Below are positions 17,066 to 25,780 of a stretch of 64,000 nt of DNA, piece by piece. The notes beneath the pieces were generated by a model. That model was not told where the DNA came from. It searched no databases and saw only the letters and a program-made list of their open reading frames with translations. The translations under genes were made by a program, and so were the position numbers. Within the stretch, counting starts at the first letter, position 1, and every line of letters begins with the position of its first letter. Source of the DNA: Amycolatopsis pretoriensis (GTDB taxonomy: Bacteria; Actinomycetota; Actinomycetes; Mycobacteriales; Pseudonocardiaceae); the NCBI RefSeq assembly GCF_900107925.1, contig NZ_FNUJ01000002.1, positions 806,001 to 870,000 of the forward strand, written 5' to 3'.

Positions 17066-18064
17066 TCATGCAGGACAGCTGTAGCGGAAGGTCGTCGGCG
17101 TGGCGCCGATCGTGGTGGCGATGATGCCGTCGTCGGTGATCACTGGCCCGCTGAGCCTGCCGGAGCTCGGACTGGTGGCGAGGGTGTCGGTGCGGGTTCC
17201 GCTTTCCCAGACACCGAGCGCCTCGCCGCCGTCGGCCGTCAGGTAGGTGCCGGCGGTGCGTGTCCCGGAGTCGACGACAGGTTCGATCGCCCACGTGTCC
17301 AGCGTGCGGACGACCGCGCCGCTCAGGTCCCATTCGACCGTCGTGAACTGGTCGTTCTCGTACTTTTCGCCCGCGATGCGGCCGTTCCGGAACCCGCTCA
17401 CGTACTCGGTGCCCAGCGCGAGCTTGGTCATCGTCCCGTCCGGGTATCGCACGAAGAAGTCGGTCTGCGGGCCCTCGGCGCGAATCAGGATGCGCCCTTG
17501 CTCGTCGATCCCGACCGGGCTGACGTAGCCGTAAACGGCGGGATCGGGATTGATCGTCAGCACCGTGCCGGGTGCGGTGGCCGGCCAAAGCGTCAGGGTG
17601 AAGTTGTCGCCGAGACCGAGTGCGGTGCCGACGACGTCGCCGGCGTCGTTGATGGCGAGGGCCCGGGCCGACCGGCGGCCCGGCGGCACGGGAAGAGCGG
17701 TGAACCGGCCGTCCCGGTAGATGACCGCGTCTCGTTCGAAGCTGTCCGCGAGGGTCGCGCCGACCGCAGTGCCCGCGGAATTGATGTCGTGCAGATCGAC
17801 CTGCAGGCCGGAAACGCGTCCGAGGTCTTCGGCGACGCCGTTGTGCCACCGGATCCCGCCGCCCGTTGAGCCGCCCCCCGCGACCCAGCCGCCGTTCGCG
17901 GCGGCCGTGACGTATCCCCAGGCCAACCCGGCAGGCGGTGGCAGCGTGGCCTGCGTCCACGTGCATGCGGCGGCATCACGCGCCTCGGCGACGCCCGGCG
18001 TGATCAAAAGCGTCAGCACCAGGGCGGCTGTGGCGGCAAGGGCTGCCCTCTTCATGCGTCTCAT
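17066..18064 (-). CDS. Secreted HAF-like/beta-propeller protein
   Basis: A 332-residue exported protein with a clear Sec signal peptide (MRRMKRAALAATAALVLTLL, cleavage near AEARDAA). The mature part has degenerate repeats such as INSAGTAVGATL, INDAGDVVGTALG and DDGIIATTIG, similar in spirit to the HAF repeats of the convergent gene at 15900-16955, with a final Cys (YSCPA) that may pair with the early Cys (AACTW). No enzyme motif is visible. GAGAGGGAACC precedes the ATG at 18064. Function unknown; a cell-surface or secreted structural role is inferred. Confidence 0.8.
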   Translation of the reverse strand: MRRMKRAALAATAALVLTLLITPGVAEARDAAACTWTQATLPPPAGLAWGYVTAAANGGWVAGGGSTGGGIRWHNGVAEDLGRVSGLQVDLHDINSAGTAVGATLADSFERDAVIYRDGRFTALPVPPGRRSARALAINDAGDVVGTALGLGDNFTLTLWPATAPGTVLTINPDPAVYGYVSPVGIDEQGRILIRAEGPQTDFFVRYPDGTMTKLALGTEYVSGFRNGRIAGEKYENDQFTTVEWDLSGAVVRTLDTWAIEPVVDSGTRTAGTYLTADGGEALGVWESGTRTDTLATSPSSGRLSGPVITDDGIIATTIGATPTTFRYSCPA

Positions 18065-18132
18065 GGTTCCCTCTCGGTTCGCAATTCGGCCGGAACACGC
18101 CTTGCCACGTCATTCGGTTGAGCCCATCCGCC

Positions 18133-18552
18133 GTGCTGTCCGGCCAGCACTGCTCCGATGGGCAGGTGGTCCAGGCGCTCAAGTGGACAGGCAGCAATTC
18201 CGCCGAAGTCACCACCTTCGCCGGCCACTGCGGCTTCACCGCCGTGGACAACGGCGACGGCACCATCACCACTTCCGGCGCCTGCCGCACCGGCACCGAT
18301 CTCCCCGCCGGAACCTGGCTCAACCCGCTGCGCGCGACAGCGTCGACCGAGGCCGAACTCGCCGAGTACTTCCAGGAAGTTGGTCGGGCTCCGAGGTGCG
18401 AGCCTCTGCAAGGTGCTGCGACCTCCGACAAGGCCGACCGATGCACGGCACGAGTCCCGCCGAACGCGCCTTCAGATCAGGCGTACCGCCCGATGGTGGT
18501 CAGGCACCCTGCGGGCGGAAGTGCGCCCGCAGGGTGTGCCCGTGTTCAGTAG
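18133..18552 (+). CDS. Hypothetical protein or gene fragment
   Basis: The first ~75 residues (VVQALKWTGSNSAEVTTFAGHCGF...TWLNPLRATASTEAELAEYF) look like a genuine small folded protein, resembling phage-type proteins that open with QAxxWTGxN. After about residue 85 the sequence loses protein character, which suggests a frameshift or truncation. The start (GTG 18133 or TTG 18118) has no good ribosome binding site. Confidence 0.35.
   Translation: MLSGQHCSDGQVVQALKWTGSNSAEVTTFAGHCGFTAVDNGDGTITTSGACRTGTDLPAGTWLNPLRATASTEAELAEYFQEVGRAPRCEPLQGAATSDKADRCTARVPPNAPSDQAYRPMVVRHPAGGSAPAGCARVQ
18505..18536 (-). terminator. Hairpin terminator after the secreted protein gene
   Basis: A perfect 13-bp stem (CACCCTGCGGGCG with its complement, loop of six bases) lies 9 bp beyond the stop codon of the minus-strand gene that ends at 18546. 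No U-run follows, as is common in high-GC actinomycetes. Confidence 0.7.
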
Positions 18553-19097
18553 TGCAGCGTAGCGGTGTAGGCCGGTGCGCTCGTCGAGTCGCAGCGGGCG
18601 ATCACCGTGGCGTCGAGGTGCGTCGGCTCACCAGCAGCATCGAAACTGATGTTGCGAACGGTGAACTCGCCATAGGTCGTCCCGCAGCCGCGGCCTTCCC
18701 CCTCGACCCTCAGTCCGGGGGCGGTCGCGGTGGCCCCGGGGTAGCTGGTTGCCCCGGTGTAGTGGCCGGTGTGCAGCCGCTGCCCGCTGGGCGGGCTCAG
18801 GTAGACCACCCAATACGTGCCGGCGTACGGCCCGCCGTGGCGGGGTTCGAGCACGTTGAAGCGAACGGCCGTGTTGCCCCAGTAGTTTTCCAGCACGAAA
18901 TCCGCGGTCGCAGGGCTGTAGTGCTCAGCGTTTCCCTGACCGAGGTAGTCGCCGACCTCGCTGGTGTAGCTGTACGTCGGCGAACCGGTCGCAGCCGATG
19001 CCGGCGCCGCCGCGGGCAGCAGCACGGTGGTTGCGGTCGCTACGAGCGCAGCCGCGCCGGCAAGTCTTCGGTGCGAGCGGCGGTAGGTGAAATTCAC
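18546..19097 (-). CDS. Secreted hypothetical protein
   Basis: A 183-residue exported protein. A long Sec signal peptide (RRSHRRLAGAAALVATATT... PASAATG) is followed by a ~145-residue beta-rich mature domain with GDYLGQGNAEHYSPATADF, a middle YWVVYLSPPSGQRL block and two Cys (GRGCGTTYG, VIARCDS) that could form one disulfide. I do not recognise an enzymatic family. The start is GTG 19097, preceded by GGAGGG; the open frame continues far upstream but without sense. A hairpin terminator lies just after the stop. Confidence 0.8.
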   Translation of the reverse strand: MNFTYRRSHRRLAGAAALVATATTVLLPAAAPASAATGSPTYSYTSEVGDYLGQGNAEHYSPATADFVLENYWGNTAVRFNVLEPRHGGPYAGTYWVVYLSPPSGQRLHTGHYTGATSYPGATATAPGLRVEGEGRGCGTTYGEFTVRNISFDAAGEPTHLDATVIARCDSTSAPAYTATLHY

Positions 19098-19591
19098 GGG
19101 GTTCCCTCCAGGTGACGTCCGATCGAAGCTGATCACACGCCTCTGTCCGTACCCGGTTTTCCTGGGTGCCAACCACATTACGAGCACAGAGGGTGTCCTT
19201 GTCGCTCGCCGGCATCGTCCTCGAACTGCCGTACGAGGGGCAGAACGTCGGCGAGCGCACCAAGTGCGGCTGGGTCGGCAGAACTGGATGGCCCCCTCGA
19301 ACGCCCCAGCCGGCGACCCCGCCACCAGGTCGGCGTGCACCAGCGCAGCGGTGGCGTGCCGGATCGCAGCTGCGGCCGCGTCGCACATCGATCCAGGGAC
19401 CGGCAGGCGGCGCTGCCTGGATCGGCTCCGGATCCGGTGCAGCCGGCGGTGCCGGTCACCCATCCTGTGCCTCCGAACTCCGGCGAGAATGCCGTAGCCA
19501 CGAGAATGCCGTAGCCATCGGTTCCACAGCGATGGGTGCGGAGTTCCGGCACACCGTCTTTCCTCGGTGCTGCCGGGGTGGCGTTTCCGGA
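19098..19591. other. Intergenic region, no gene recognised
   Basis: About 490 bases with open frames on both strands, none with a recognisable domain or start context. A short stretch near 19497-19520 repeats GCCACGAGAATGCCGTA-like sequence twice in tandem. The minus-strand promoter of the secreted protein gene should be here. Confidence 0.4.
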
Positions 19592-19954
19592 TCAGGGCCA
19601 CGTGGCCGCGCGTCCGTGCTCGGCACGGACCTGCTTGCCGGTGCCGCGCGGGAACCCGTGCTTCACCAGGCGGACTTCGGCGAGCTCGTCGGCGCTGGTC
19701 ATGGTGAAGAACAGGCTCAGCACCAGGCTCAGGACGAGCGCGGCCAGCACCGCGGGGACCGGTAACGGCGTCACGGTCACCAGCAAGACGAACGCGGCGG
19801 CCAGCCACGGCAGCGACTCGAAACACACGCGGACCGCGAAACGCAGAAGCCAGGTGCTCGCGGTCGCGTCGTGGAGGACCCACTCGCGGTAGCGCTCCGG
19901 CAGCCGGGCACCGTAGACGTAGCGAATCCACCGCCAAGGACCAGGTCGGTGCAT
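19592..19954 (-). CDS. DUF5313 family membrane protein
   Basis: A 120-residue small membrane protein. The signature RYVYGARLPERYREWVLHDATASTWLLRFAVR is typical of DUF5313, an actinobacterial family of unknown function. Two hydrophobic segments follow (LPWLAAAFVLLVTVTPLP and VLAALVLSLVLSLFFTM), then a charged tail. ATG 19954 has GAGG at good distance; ATG 19960 is an alternative two codons upstream. It is divergent from the permease gene that starts at 20020. Confidence 0.8.
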   Translation of the reverse strand: MHRPGPWRWIRYVYGARLPERYREWVLHDATASTWLLRFAVRVCFESLPWLAAAFVLLVTVTPLPVPAVLAALVLSLVLSLFFTMTSADELAEVRLVKHGFPRGTGKQVRAEHGRAATWP

Positions 19955-20019
19955 CTCCATCCTCGCTGGGTACCCGCCGGTGGGGACCGGAACCGCGGAG
20001 ACGTCGGAGGTGGGCGAAG

Positions 20020-21177
20020 GTGTGGCTCGCGATCGGCCGGGCGCTGGCGATGGCCGGCTCGATGCTGTGGGAGATCCTGTGGGCCCTGATCCTCGGGTTC
20101 GCGTTGTCCGCGGTCGTGCAGGCGGTGGTGCGCAAGTCGACCGTGGTGCGGCTGCTCGGCGACGACCGGCCTCGCACGTTGGCCGTGGCATCCGGCCTCG
20201 GCGCGGCCTCGTCGTCGTGTTCCTACGCCGCGGTCGCGCTGGCCCGGTCGCTGTTCCGCAAAGGCGCGCACTTCACGGCGGCGATGGCGTTCGAGATCGG
20301 CTCGACCAACCTGGTCGTCGAGCTCGGTGTCATCCTCGCGCTGCTGCTGGGCTGGCAGTTCACCGCCGCGGAATTCGTCGGCGGGCCGATCATGATCGTC
20401 GTGCTGGCCGTGCTGTTCCGCCTGTTCGTCCGCGGCCGGCTGCTCGACGCGGCCCGGCGGCAGGCCGAACGGGGCGTGGCCGGGTCGATGGAAGGTCACG
20501 CCGCGATGGACATGTCCGTCCGCCGGGAGGGCTCCTTCGCGACACGGCTGCTCTCCGGAGACGGGTTCACCGCAGTCGCGCACGTGTTCGTCATGGAGTG
20601 GGCGGCCATCCTGCGGGACGTCCTCATCGGGCTGCTGATCGCGGGCGCGGTCGGTGCCTGGGTGCCCGACTCGTGGTGGCACGCCTTGTTCTTCACCGGC
20701 GATCCGGTGCTGTCCGCGGTGTGGGGGCCGCTCATCGGGCCCGTCGTGGCGATCCTGTCGTTCGTTTGCTCGGTCGGCAACGTCCCACTGGCGGCGGTGC
20801 TGTGGAACGGCGGGATCAGCTTCGGCGGCGTCATCGCGTTCCTCTTCGCGGACCTGCTGATCTTGCCGATCCTGAACATCTACCGGAAGTACTACGGCGT
20901 GAGGATGGCGCTCGTGCTGCTCGGCACCTTCTACGCCGCGATGGTGGCCGCCGGCTATCTGGTCGAGCTGCTCTTCGGGGTCGCCGGGCTGATCCCCCGA
21001 GAACGGGACGCCGCGGTGCTGGAGAGCGGGATCTCCTGGAACTACACGACGTGGCTCGACATCGCGTTCCTCGTGCTCGCCGCAGTTCTGGTCGTCCGGT
21101 TCGTCCGCACCGGCGGCGTGCCCATGCTGCGGATGATGAACGGGACACCCGACGAGCCGGCCCGCGAGCGACGGTGA
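20020..21177 (+). CDS. DUF318/ArsP-type permease
   Basis: A 385-residue membrane protein with 8-10 transmembrane segments arranged as two similar halves. The first contains GLGAASSSCSYAAVALARSLFRKG and GSTNLVVELG; the second CSVGNVPLAAVLWNGGISFGGVIAF and LLILPILNIY. This paired S-C-S/C-S-x-G-N-x-P pattern defines the YraQ/ArsP_1 (DUF318) permeases, some of which export organoarsenicals; the true substrate here is unknown. A central loop (HAAMDMSVRREGSF) is cytoplasmic. GTG 20020 follows GGAGG. It is probably transcribed separately from the hemerythrin-encapsulin pair, 170 bp downstream. Confidence 0.85.
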   Translation: MWLAIGRALAMAGSMLWEILWALILGFALSAVVQAVVRKSTVVRLLGDDRPRTLAVASGLGAASSSCSYAAVALARSLFRKGAHFTAAMAFEIGSTNLVVELGVILALLLGWQFTAAEFVGGPIMIVVLAVLFRLFVRGRLLDAARRQAERGVAGSMEGHAAMDMSVRREGSFATRLLSGDGFTAVAHVFVMEWAAILRDVLIGLLIAGAVGAWVPDSWWHALFFTGDPVLSAVWGPLIGPVVAILSFVCSVGNVPLAAVLWNGGISFGGVIAFLFADLLILPILNIYRKYYGVRMALVLLGTFYAAMVAAGYLVELLFGVAGLIPRERDAAVLESGISWNYTTWLDIAFLVLAAVLVVRFVRTGGVPMLRMMNGTPDEPARERR

Positions 21178-21313
21178 CGAACAGCGTGCCGGGGCCGAAA
21201 CCCTGCGCCGGCGCCCGTCCACGCCCTCGGCAGGCTGGGCAGCCAACGGTCACTCCCATCGGAGGAATTCCGACTCGGGTAACCGGACCCGTCCGGACCA
21301 ACCGGGTGTCCGG

Positions 21314-21340
21314 GTTTCCCGGACCCGCCGTCCGGGGTAC
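21314..21340 (+). promoter_or_regulatory. Possible stress-sigma promoter upstream of hemerythrin-encapsulin genes
   Basis: GTTT at 21314-21317 and GGGTAC at 21335-21340, separated by 17 bases, end 9 bases before the hemerythrin ATG. The elements match SigB/SigF-type promoters but the spacing is two longer than at 22728 and 37040, and the leader would be very short. Confidence 0.3.
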
Positions 21341-21349
21341 GAGAGCGGC

Positions 21350-21901
21350 ATGGCCGACATCACCAGCCTCATCCTCGACGACCACGACTGGTTCCGGCGC
21401 CAGTTCGCCCGGCTCGACGACCTCACCGACGCTGCCGACCTGGCCGAGGTCTGGCAGCCCCTGGCCGACCTGCTCGACGTGCACGCCCGCGCCGAGGAGG
21501 AGATCTTCTACCCCCACCTGCTGCGCCGCGGCGAAGACGCCGAGGACGAGACGCTCGACGCCATCGGCGACCACAACGACATCCGCGACGGCGTGCACGA
21601 GGCCGCTCTGCACCCCATCGGCAGCACCGCGTGGCAGGCCGCGGTGAACAAGGCCCGCTTCGCCAACAGCGAGCACATGGCCGAGGAAGAGGACGAAGGG
21701 CTCGCCGACTTCCGCCGGCACGCCGACCCCGGCCTGCGTGAAGAGCTCGGCCGCCGGTTCCTCGAGTTCAAGCGGCAGCACGAAGGCGCACGCGACCTCG
21801 ACGTCAGCGACCTCGATCCCCAGGAGTACGTCGAGGAGAAGCTCGGCGACCGTCCCGCCGACGCTTCGCTCGGCATCGGCAGCCTCAAGGAACAGGACTG
21901 A
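21350..21901 (+). CDS. Hemerythrin-like protein with encapsulin-targeting C-terminal tail
   Basis: A 183-residue HHE-domain protein. Iron ligands are visible in order: DDHDWFRRQF, HARAEEEIFYPHL, IGDHNDIRDG and NSEHMAEEEDEG, giving a di-iron site in a four-helix bundle. After the domain, a flexible Asp/Pro-rich linker leads to the tail DASLGIGSLKEQD, which has the form of an encapsulin cargo-loading peptide (small/hydrophobic-G-S-L). The next gene, starting 2 bp after the stop, encodes an encapsulin shell, so this protein is almost certainly the encapsulated cargo. Hemerythrin cargo in other actinobacteria is linked to protection from oxidative or nitrosative stress. Confidence 0.92.
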   Translation: MADITSLILDDHDWFRRQFARLDDLTDAADLAEVWQPLADLLDVHARAEEEIFYPHLLRRGEDAEDETLDAIGDHNDIRDGVHEAALHPIGSTAWQAAVNKARFANSEHMAEEEDEGLADFRRHADPGLREELGRRFLEFKRQHEGARDLDVSDLDPQEYVEEKLGDRPADASLGIGSLKEQD

Positions 21902-21902
21902 C

Positions 21903-22721
21903 ATGAACCACCTGATGCGCAACCTGGCCCCGATCACCGACGCGGGCTGGGCGGAGGTCGACGCCGAGGCCAAGGAACGCCTGCAGACCCACCTCGCCGC
22001 TCGCCGCCTGGTCGACGTGGCCGGCCCGCACGGCTGGCGCCACTCCGCCACCGATCTCGGCCGCACCGCGACGCTCGCCTCGGCGACCCTGGCCGACATC
22101 GGTGAGGGCGCGGTGGTCCGGCAACGCCGCGTCCTGCCGCTCGCCGAGGTGCGCGTGCCGTTCACGGTGTCGCGCGAAGAGCTGGACGACGCCGAGCGCG
22201 GTGCCGACGACCTGGAGTTCGACGACCTCGACCGGGCGGCGAAGCAGATCGCGATGATCGAAAACCGCGCCGTCTTCCACGGCTGGGCCGCGGCCGGCAT
22301 CACCGGCATCACCGAAACGTGCCCGTACGACACGCCATCGCTGGGCGACGACCCCGACGCCTACCCCGGCGTCGTCGCTCGCGCGGTCGACACGCTGCGC
22401 CAAGCCGGCATCAAAGGCCCGTACGGGCTCGCGATCGCCCCGGAGGGCTACACCCGCATCGTGGAGAGCACCGAACACGGCGGTCACCTGCTGTTCGACC
22501 ACCTCCGGCGCGTGCTGGGCGGCGGGAAGGTGGTCCGCGCGCCCGGGCTGGACGGCGCGCTGATCGTCAGCCTCGACGGCGGTGACTTCTCCCTCGAGCT
22601 CGGCCAGGACCTCGCGGTCGGCTACAGCCACCACGACGCCGAGAACGTGACGCTGTACCTGGAAGAAAGTTTCAGCTTCCGGGTCGTCGAGCCCGACGCC
22701 GCCGTCACCCTGACCAGCTGA
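21903..22721 (+). CDS. Family 1 encapsulin shell protein
   Basis: A 272-residue HK97-fold encapsulin. Typical features are the N-terminal MNHLMRNLAPITDAGWAEVDAEA, the RRLVDVAGPHGW segment, RVPFTVSREELDDAERGADDLE, the A-domain segment GPYGLAIAPEGYTRIVE and the final strand YLEESFSFRVVEPDAA. It should self-assemble into a hollow nanocompartment that packages the hemerythrin encoded immediately upstream by binding its C-terminal peptide. ATG 21903 lies 1 bp beyond the cargo stop codon, so translation is coupled. Confidence 0.95.
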   Translation: MNHLMRNLAPITDAGWAEVDAEAKERLQTHLAARRLVDVAGPHGWRHSATDLGRTATLASATLADIGEGAVVRQRRVLPLAEVRVPFTVSREELDDAERGADDLEFDDLDRAAKQIAMIENRAVFHGWAAAGITGITETCPYDTPSLGDDPDAYPGVVARAVDTLRQAGIKGPYGLAIAPEGYTRIVESTEHGGHLLFDHLRRVLGGGKVVRAPGLDGALIVSLDGGDFSLELGQDLAVGYSHHDAENVTLYLEESFSFRVVEPDAAVTLTS

Positions 22722-22727
22722 CCTGCC

Positions 22728-22752
22728 GTTTGCCGGTGCCCGGACGGGGTAC
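22728..22752 (+). promoter_or_regulatory. SigB/SigF-type promoter for aldehyde dehydrogenase
   Basis: GTTT (22728-22731), a 15-base spacer and GGGTAC (22747-22752) match the general-stress sigma factor consensus of actinomycetes. The start codon of the dehydrogenase is 44 bp downstream. The same arrangement with the same spacing occurs at 37040. Confidence 0.55.
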
Positions 22753-22795
22753 CAGCCCCGGGGGCAGCAGCCGCACCCGAACTCGAGGAGCCTCC

Positions 22796-24166
22796 GTGGC
22801 CATCGCGACCACCAACCCCGCGACCGGGGAAACCTTGCGCACCTTCGACGAGCTCACCGGCGACGAAATCGACCGCAAGATCGCGCGGGCGGTGACCGCG
22901 TTCCACGAACACCGCCGCACATCGTTCGCCGAACGGGCCGAACGGATGCGGCGCGCCGCGGACATCCTCGAAGCCGAGACCGACGACCTCGCGCGCCTGG
23001 CGACCCTGGAAATGGGCAAGACCCTCGCGTCGGCGAAAGCCGAGGTCGCCAAGTGCGCCAAGGGCTGCCGCTGGTACGCCGAGCACACCGAAGCCCTGCT
23101 CGTCGACCAACCGCACGACGTCGGCGACACCAGCGCGAACGTCTTCACCCGCTACGAACCACTCGGCCCGGTGCTCGCGGTCATGCCGTGGAACTTCCCC
23201 TACTGGCAGGTGTTCCGGTTCGCCTGCCCCGCCCTGATGGCCGGCAACGTCGGCCTGCTCAAACACGCCTCCAACGTGCCCCAGGTGGCGCTGGCCATCG
23301 AAGACGTCTTGCGGCGCGCCGGATTCGCCGAAGGCGTCTTCCAGACCCTGCTCGTCGGCTCCGGCAAGATCGAATCGATCATCGACGACGACCGCGTCCG
23401 CGCCGTCACCCTCACCGGCAGCGAACCCGCCGGCCGGCAGGTCGGCGCCCGCGCCGGGCAGAACGTCAAGCCCAGCGTGCTGGAACTGGGCGGCAGCGAC
23501 GCCTTCATCGTCATGCCCTCGGCCGACCTGGCCGAGGCGGTCGACAACGCCGTCGCGTCGCGGATGCTCAACAACGCGCAGTCGTGCATCAACGCCAAGC
23601 GCTTCATCGTCCACGAGCGGGTCGCCGAGGAGTTCACCCGCCGCCTCGTGGCCAAGATGGAGGGACTGCGCATCGGCGACCCGATGGACGACGACACCGA
23701 CCTCGGCCCGCTGTCCTCCCCCGACGCCGTCGAAACCCTGGCCAAGCAAGTCTCCGACACCGTCGCCGCGGGCGCCCGCCTGCGAACGGGCGGCCACCCG
23801 ATCGACCGCCCCGGCAACTACTTCGAACCCACCGTGCTGACCGGCATCCCCGACGGGTCCCCCGGCCACCGCGAAGAGTTCTTCGGCCCCGTCGCCCTGG
23901 TCTGGACGGCCCGCGATGCCGACGACGCCATCCGCATCGCCAACGACTCGTCGTTCGGCCTCGGCGGCAGCGCCTGGACCCGGGACGAGGCCGAACAGCA
24001 GCGGTTCGTCACCGAGGTCGAAACCGGGATGATCTACATCAACAAGTTTACGGAATCGACCCCGGAGGTCCCCTTCGGCGGGATCAAGAACTCCGGGTAC
24101 GGCCGCGAGCTGGCCGGGTTCGGGCCGCGTGCCTTCGTCAACGCCAAGACCGTGTGGATCGCCTGA
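22796..24166 (+). CDS. NAD(P)-dependent aldehyde dehydrogenase (succinate-semialdehyde dehydrogenase-like)
   Basis: A 456-residue ALDH. The substrate channel motif PWNFPYWQVFR (near 125), the general-base Glu in LELGGSDAF (near 230), the nucleophile Cys in NNAQSCINAKRF (near 265) and EEFFGPVA (near 360) are intact. The closest described pattern is the short GabD/YneI-type succinate-semialdehyde dehydrogenases, but detoxification of other aldehydes is equally possible in this stress-gene setting. GTG 22796 follows GAGGAG. A SigB-type promoter lies upstream, suggesting stress induction. Confidence 0.9.
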   Translation: MAIATTNPATGETLRTFDELTGDEIDRKIARAVTAFHEHRRTSFAERAERMRRAADILEAETDDLARLATLEMGKTLASAKAEVAKCAKGCRWYAEHTEALLVDQPHDVGDTSANVFTRYEPLGPVLAVMPWNFPYWQVFRFACPALMAGNVGLLKHASNVPQVALAIEDVLRRAGFAEGVFQTLLVGSGKIESIIDDDRVRAVTLTGSEPAGRQVGARAGQNVKPSVLELGGSDAFIVMPSADLAEAVDNAVASRMLNNAQSCINAKRFIVHERVAEEFTRRLVAKMEGLRIGDPMDDDTDLGPLSSPDAVETLAKQVSDTVAAGARLRTGGHPIDRPGNYFEPTVLTGIPDGSPGHREEFFGPVALVWTARDADDAIRIANDSSFGLGGSAWTRDEAEQQRFVTEVETGMIYINKFTESTPEVPFGGIKNSGYGRELAGFGPRAFVNAKTVWIA

Positions 24167-24256
24167 GCCGGCACCCCGGGCGCGACCGGCACCACGCCGA
24201 GGCCGCGACCGGCGCGGTCCGCTTTCGGACGTCACCCGCCGGCCGAGGAGGACAAC

Positions 24257-25780
24257 GTGGACGGCATCGAGTCGTTCGGCCTGACGCTGCTGATCGCGGC
24301 ACTGGTGGTTTCGGTGGCCCTGCTGTCCAACCGGATCAGCGCCGCCCTCAAGGTGCCCGCACCCGCGTTCTTCCTCGTCGCCGCGGCCGCGGCGTCGGAC
24401 CTGGTGCCGTCCCTGCGGGAAGTGTCGCTCGGCGTGGTGGAGAACGTCGTCACCGTCGCCTTGGTGGTGATCCTCTTCGACGGCGGCATGACCATCGGTG
24501 TCCGCAAACTGCGGTCGGTCCTCGGCTCGGTGCTCTCCACCGGCGTGTTCGGCACGTTCCTCACCGCCGGTGCGCTCGCCCTCGCCGCCCACCTGCTGTT
24601 CGGCCTGCCGTGGCTGCTGGCCCTGCTGCTCGGCGCCGCCCTCGCGCCCACCGACCCGGCCGTCGTGTTCTCCGTGCTCGGCAACCGCGAGATCACCGGC
24701 CGGGCGGGCACGGTGATCCAGGGCGAGTCCGGGGCGAACGACCCGGTGGGCATCGCCCTGCTGCTGAGCCTGGCCGGCATCGCCGCCGGCACCGGGTTCG
24801 GCGACGCCACCCTCGGTGTGCTGGGCCAGTTCGCGCTCGAAATGGGCATCGGCGCGGCCGTCGGCCTGGTGGGTGGCTGGTTGCTGGTGCAGCTGGTCCG
24901 CCGGGTCGAGATGCCGGCCGAGGGGCTCTACCCACTACGCACCCTCGCGGTGTCCTTCGTGCTCTACGGCGCGGCCACCGTCGCCCATGGCTCCGGCTTC
25001 CTCGCGGTGTTCATCGCGGGTGTGCTCGTCGGCGACGCCGCGGCCCCGTTCAAGCGCGAGATCGAACGGTTCCACTCCTCGCTGGCCAGCCTCGCCGAGA
25101 TCACCACGTTCGTGGTCCTCGGTCTCACCGTCTCGCTGTCCGCACTGGTCACCACCGACGCGTGGTGGATCGGGCTGGCGCTCGCCGTGCTGCTCACCTT
25201 CGTGGTCCGGCCGCTCGTGGTCGCACCGCTGCTGGCGGCCGCCCGCATGTCCCGCGGCGAAAGGGCGTTCGTCATGTGGTCCGGGCTCAAGGGCGCCGTC
25301 CCGATCCTCCTCGGCACGTACATCCTCGCCTCCGACCAGGGTCAGGACGTCCTGGCCTACGAGATCATCTTCGTCGTCGTGCTCTTCTCGGTCGTCGTCC
25401 AGGGTGGCCTGCTGCCCGTGGTCGCCGCCCGGTGCGGGATCACCATGCGCGAGCTCCCGCCGCGGCCCTGGGCCCTGGGGATCCGCACCGACCGGGAACC
25501 GGAAGGAGCCCGGCGGTTCCGGATCACCGCGGGGGCACCGGCGGCCGGGCGCACCGTCGAAGAGCTCCACCTTGGTGACGACCTCTGGATCAGCCTGGTC
25601 GTCCGCAAGGGCAGGCAGCTGCGGGTCCGAGCCGACCTGACCCTCGGCGAGGACGACGAAGTGCTGGTACTGACCGACCCGGACGCCGAAACGGACCCCG
25701 CAGCGCTCTTCACCGGACGCGCAAGCCGCCGCGGAGTGGCAGGTGAGGGATCCGAATCCCCCGAAGGCTGCGCCGGCTGA
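24257..25780 (+). CDS. CPA1-type potassium or sodium/proton antiporter with C-terminal RCK_C domain
   Basis: A 507-residue transporter of the CvrA/NhaP2 type. About 12 hydrophobic segments occupy residues 1-395, with LGAALAPTDPAVVFSVLGNR and QGESGANDPVGIAL marking the ion-binding core. A cytoplasmic TrkA_C/RCK_C domain follows (about 415-480; ITAGAPAAGRTVEELHLGDDLWISLVVR). Such proteins exchange K+ or Na+ for protons under cytoplasmic stress. GTG 24257 is preceded by GGAGGAC. It may share the upstream stress promoter with the aldehyde dehydrogenase, 90 bp away. Confidence 0.88.
   Translation: MDGIESFGLTLLIAALVVSVALLSNRISAALKVPAPAFFLVAAAAASDLVPSLREVSLGVVENVVTVALVVILFDGGMTIGVRKLRSVLGSVLSTGVFGTFLTAGALALAAHLLFGLPWLLALLLGAALAPTDPAVVFSVLGNREITGRAGTVIQGESGANDPVGIALLLSLAGIAAGTGFGDATLGVLGQFALEMGIGAAVGLVGGWLLVQLVRRVEMPAEGLYPLRTLAVSFVLYGAATVAHGSGFLAVFIAGVLVGDAAAPFKREIERFHSSLASLAEITTFVVLGLTVSLSALVTTDAWWIGLALAVLLTFVVRPLVVAPLLAAARMSRGERAFVMWSGLKGAVPILLGTYILASDQGQDVLAYEIIFVVVLFSVVVQGGLLPVVAARCGITMRELPPRPWALGIRTDREPEGARRFRITAGAPAAGRTVEELHLGDDLWISLVVRKGRQLRVRADLTLGEDDEVLVLTDPDAETDPAALFTGRASRRGVAGEGSESPEGCAG

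Noticed and set aside
19178..19552. 124-residue minus-strand ORF
   Set aside because: No domain, no start signal; composition like a shadow frame.
23053..25578. 841-codon plus-strand frame over aldehyde dehydrogenase and antiporter
   Set aside because: Arg-rich shadow; the other frame carries intact enzyme motifs.
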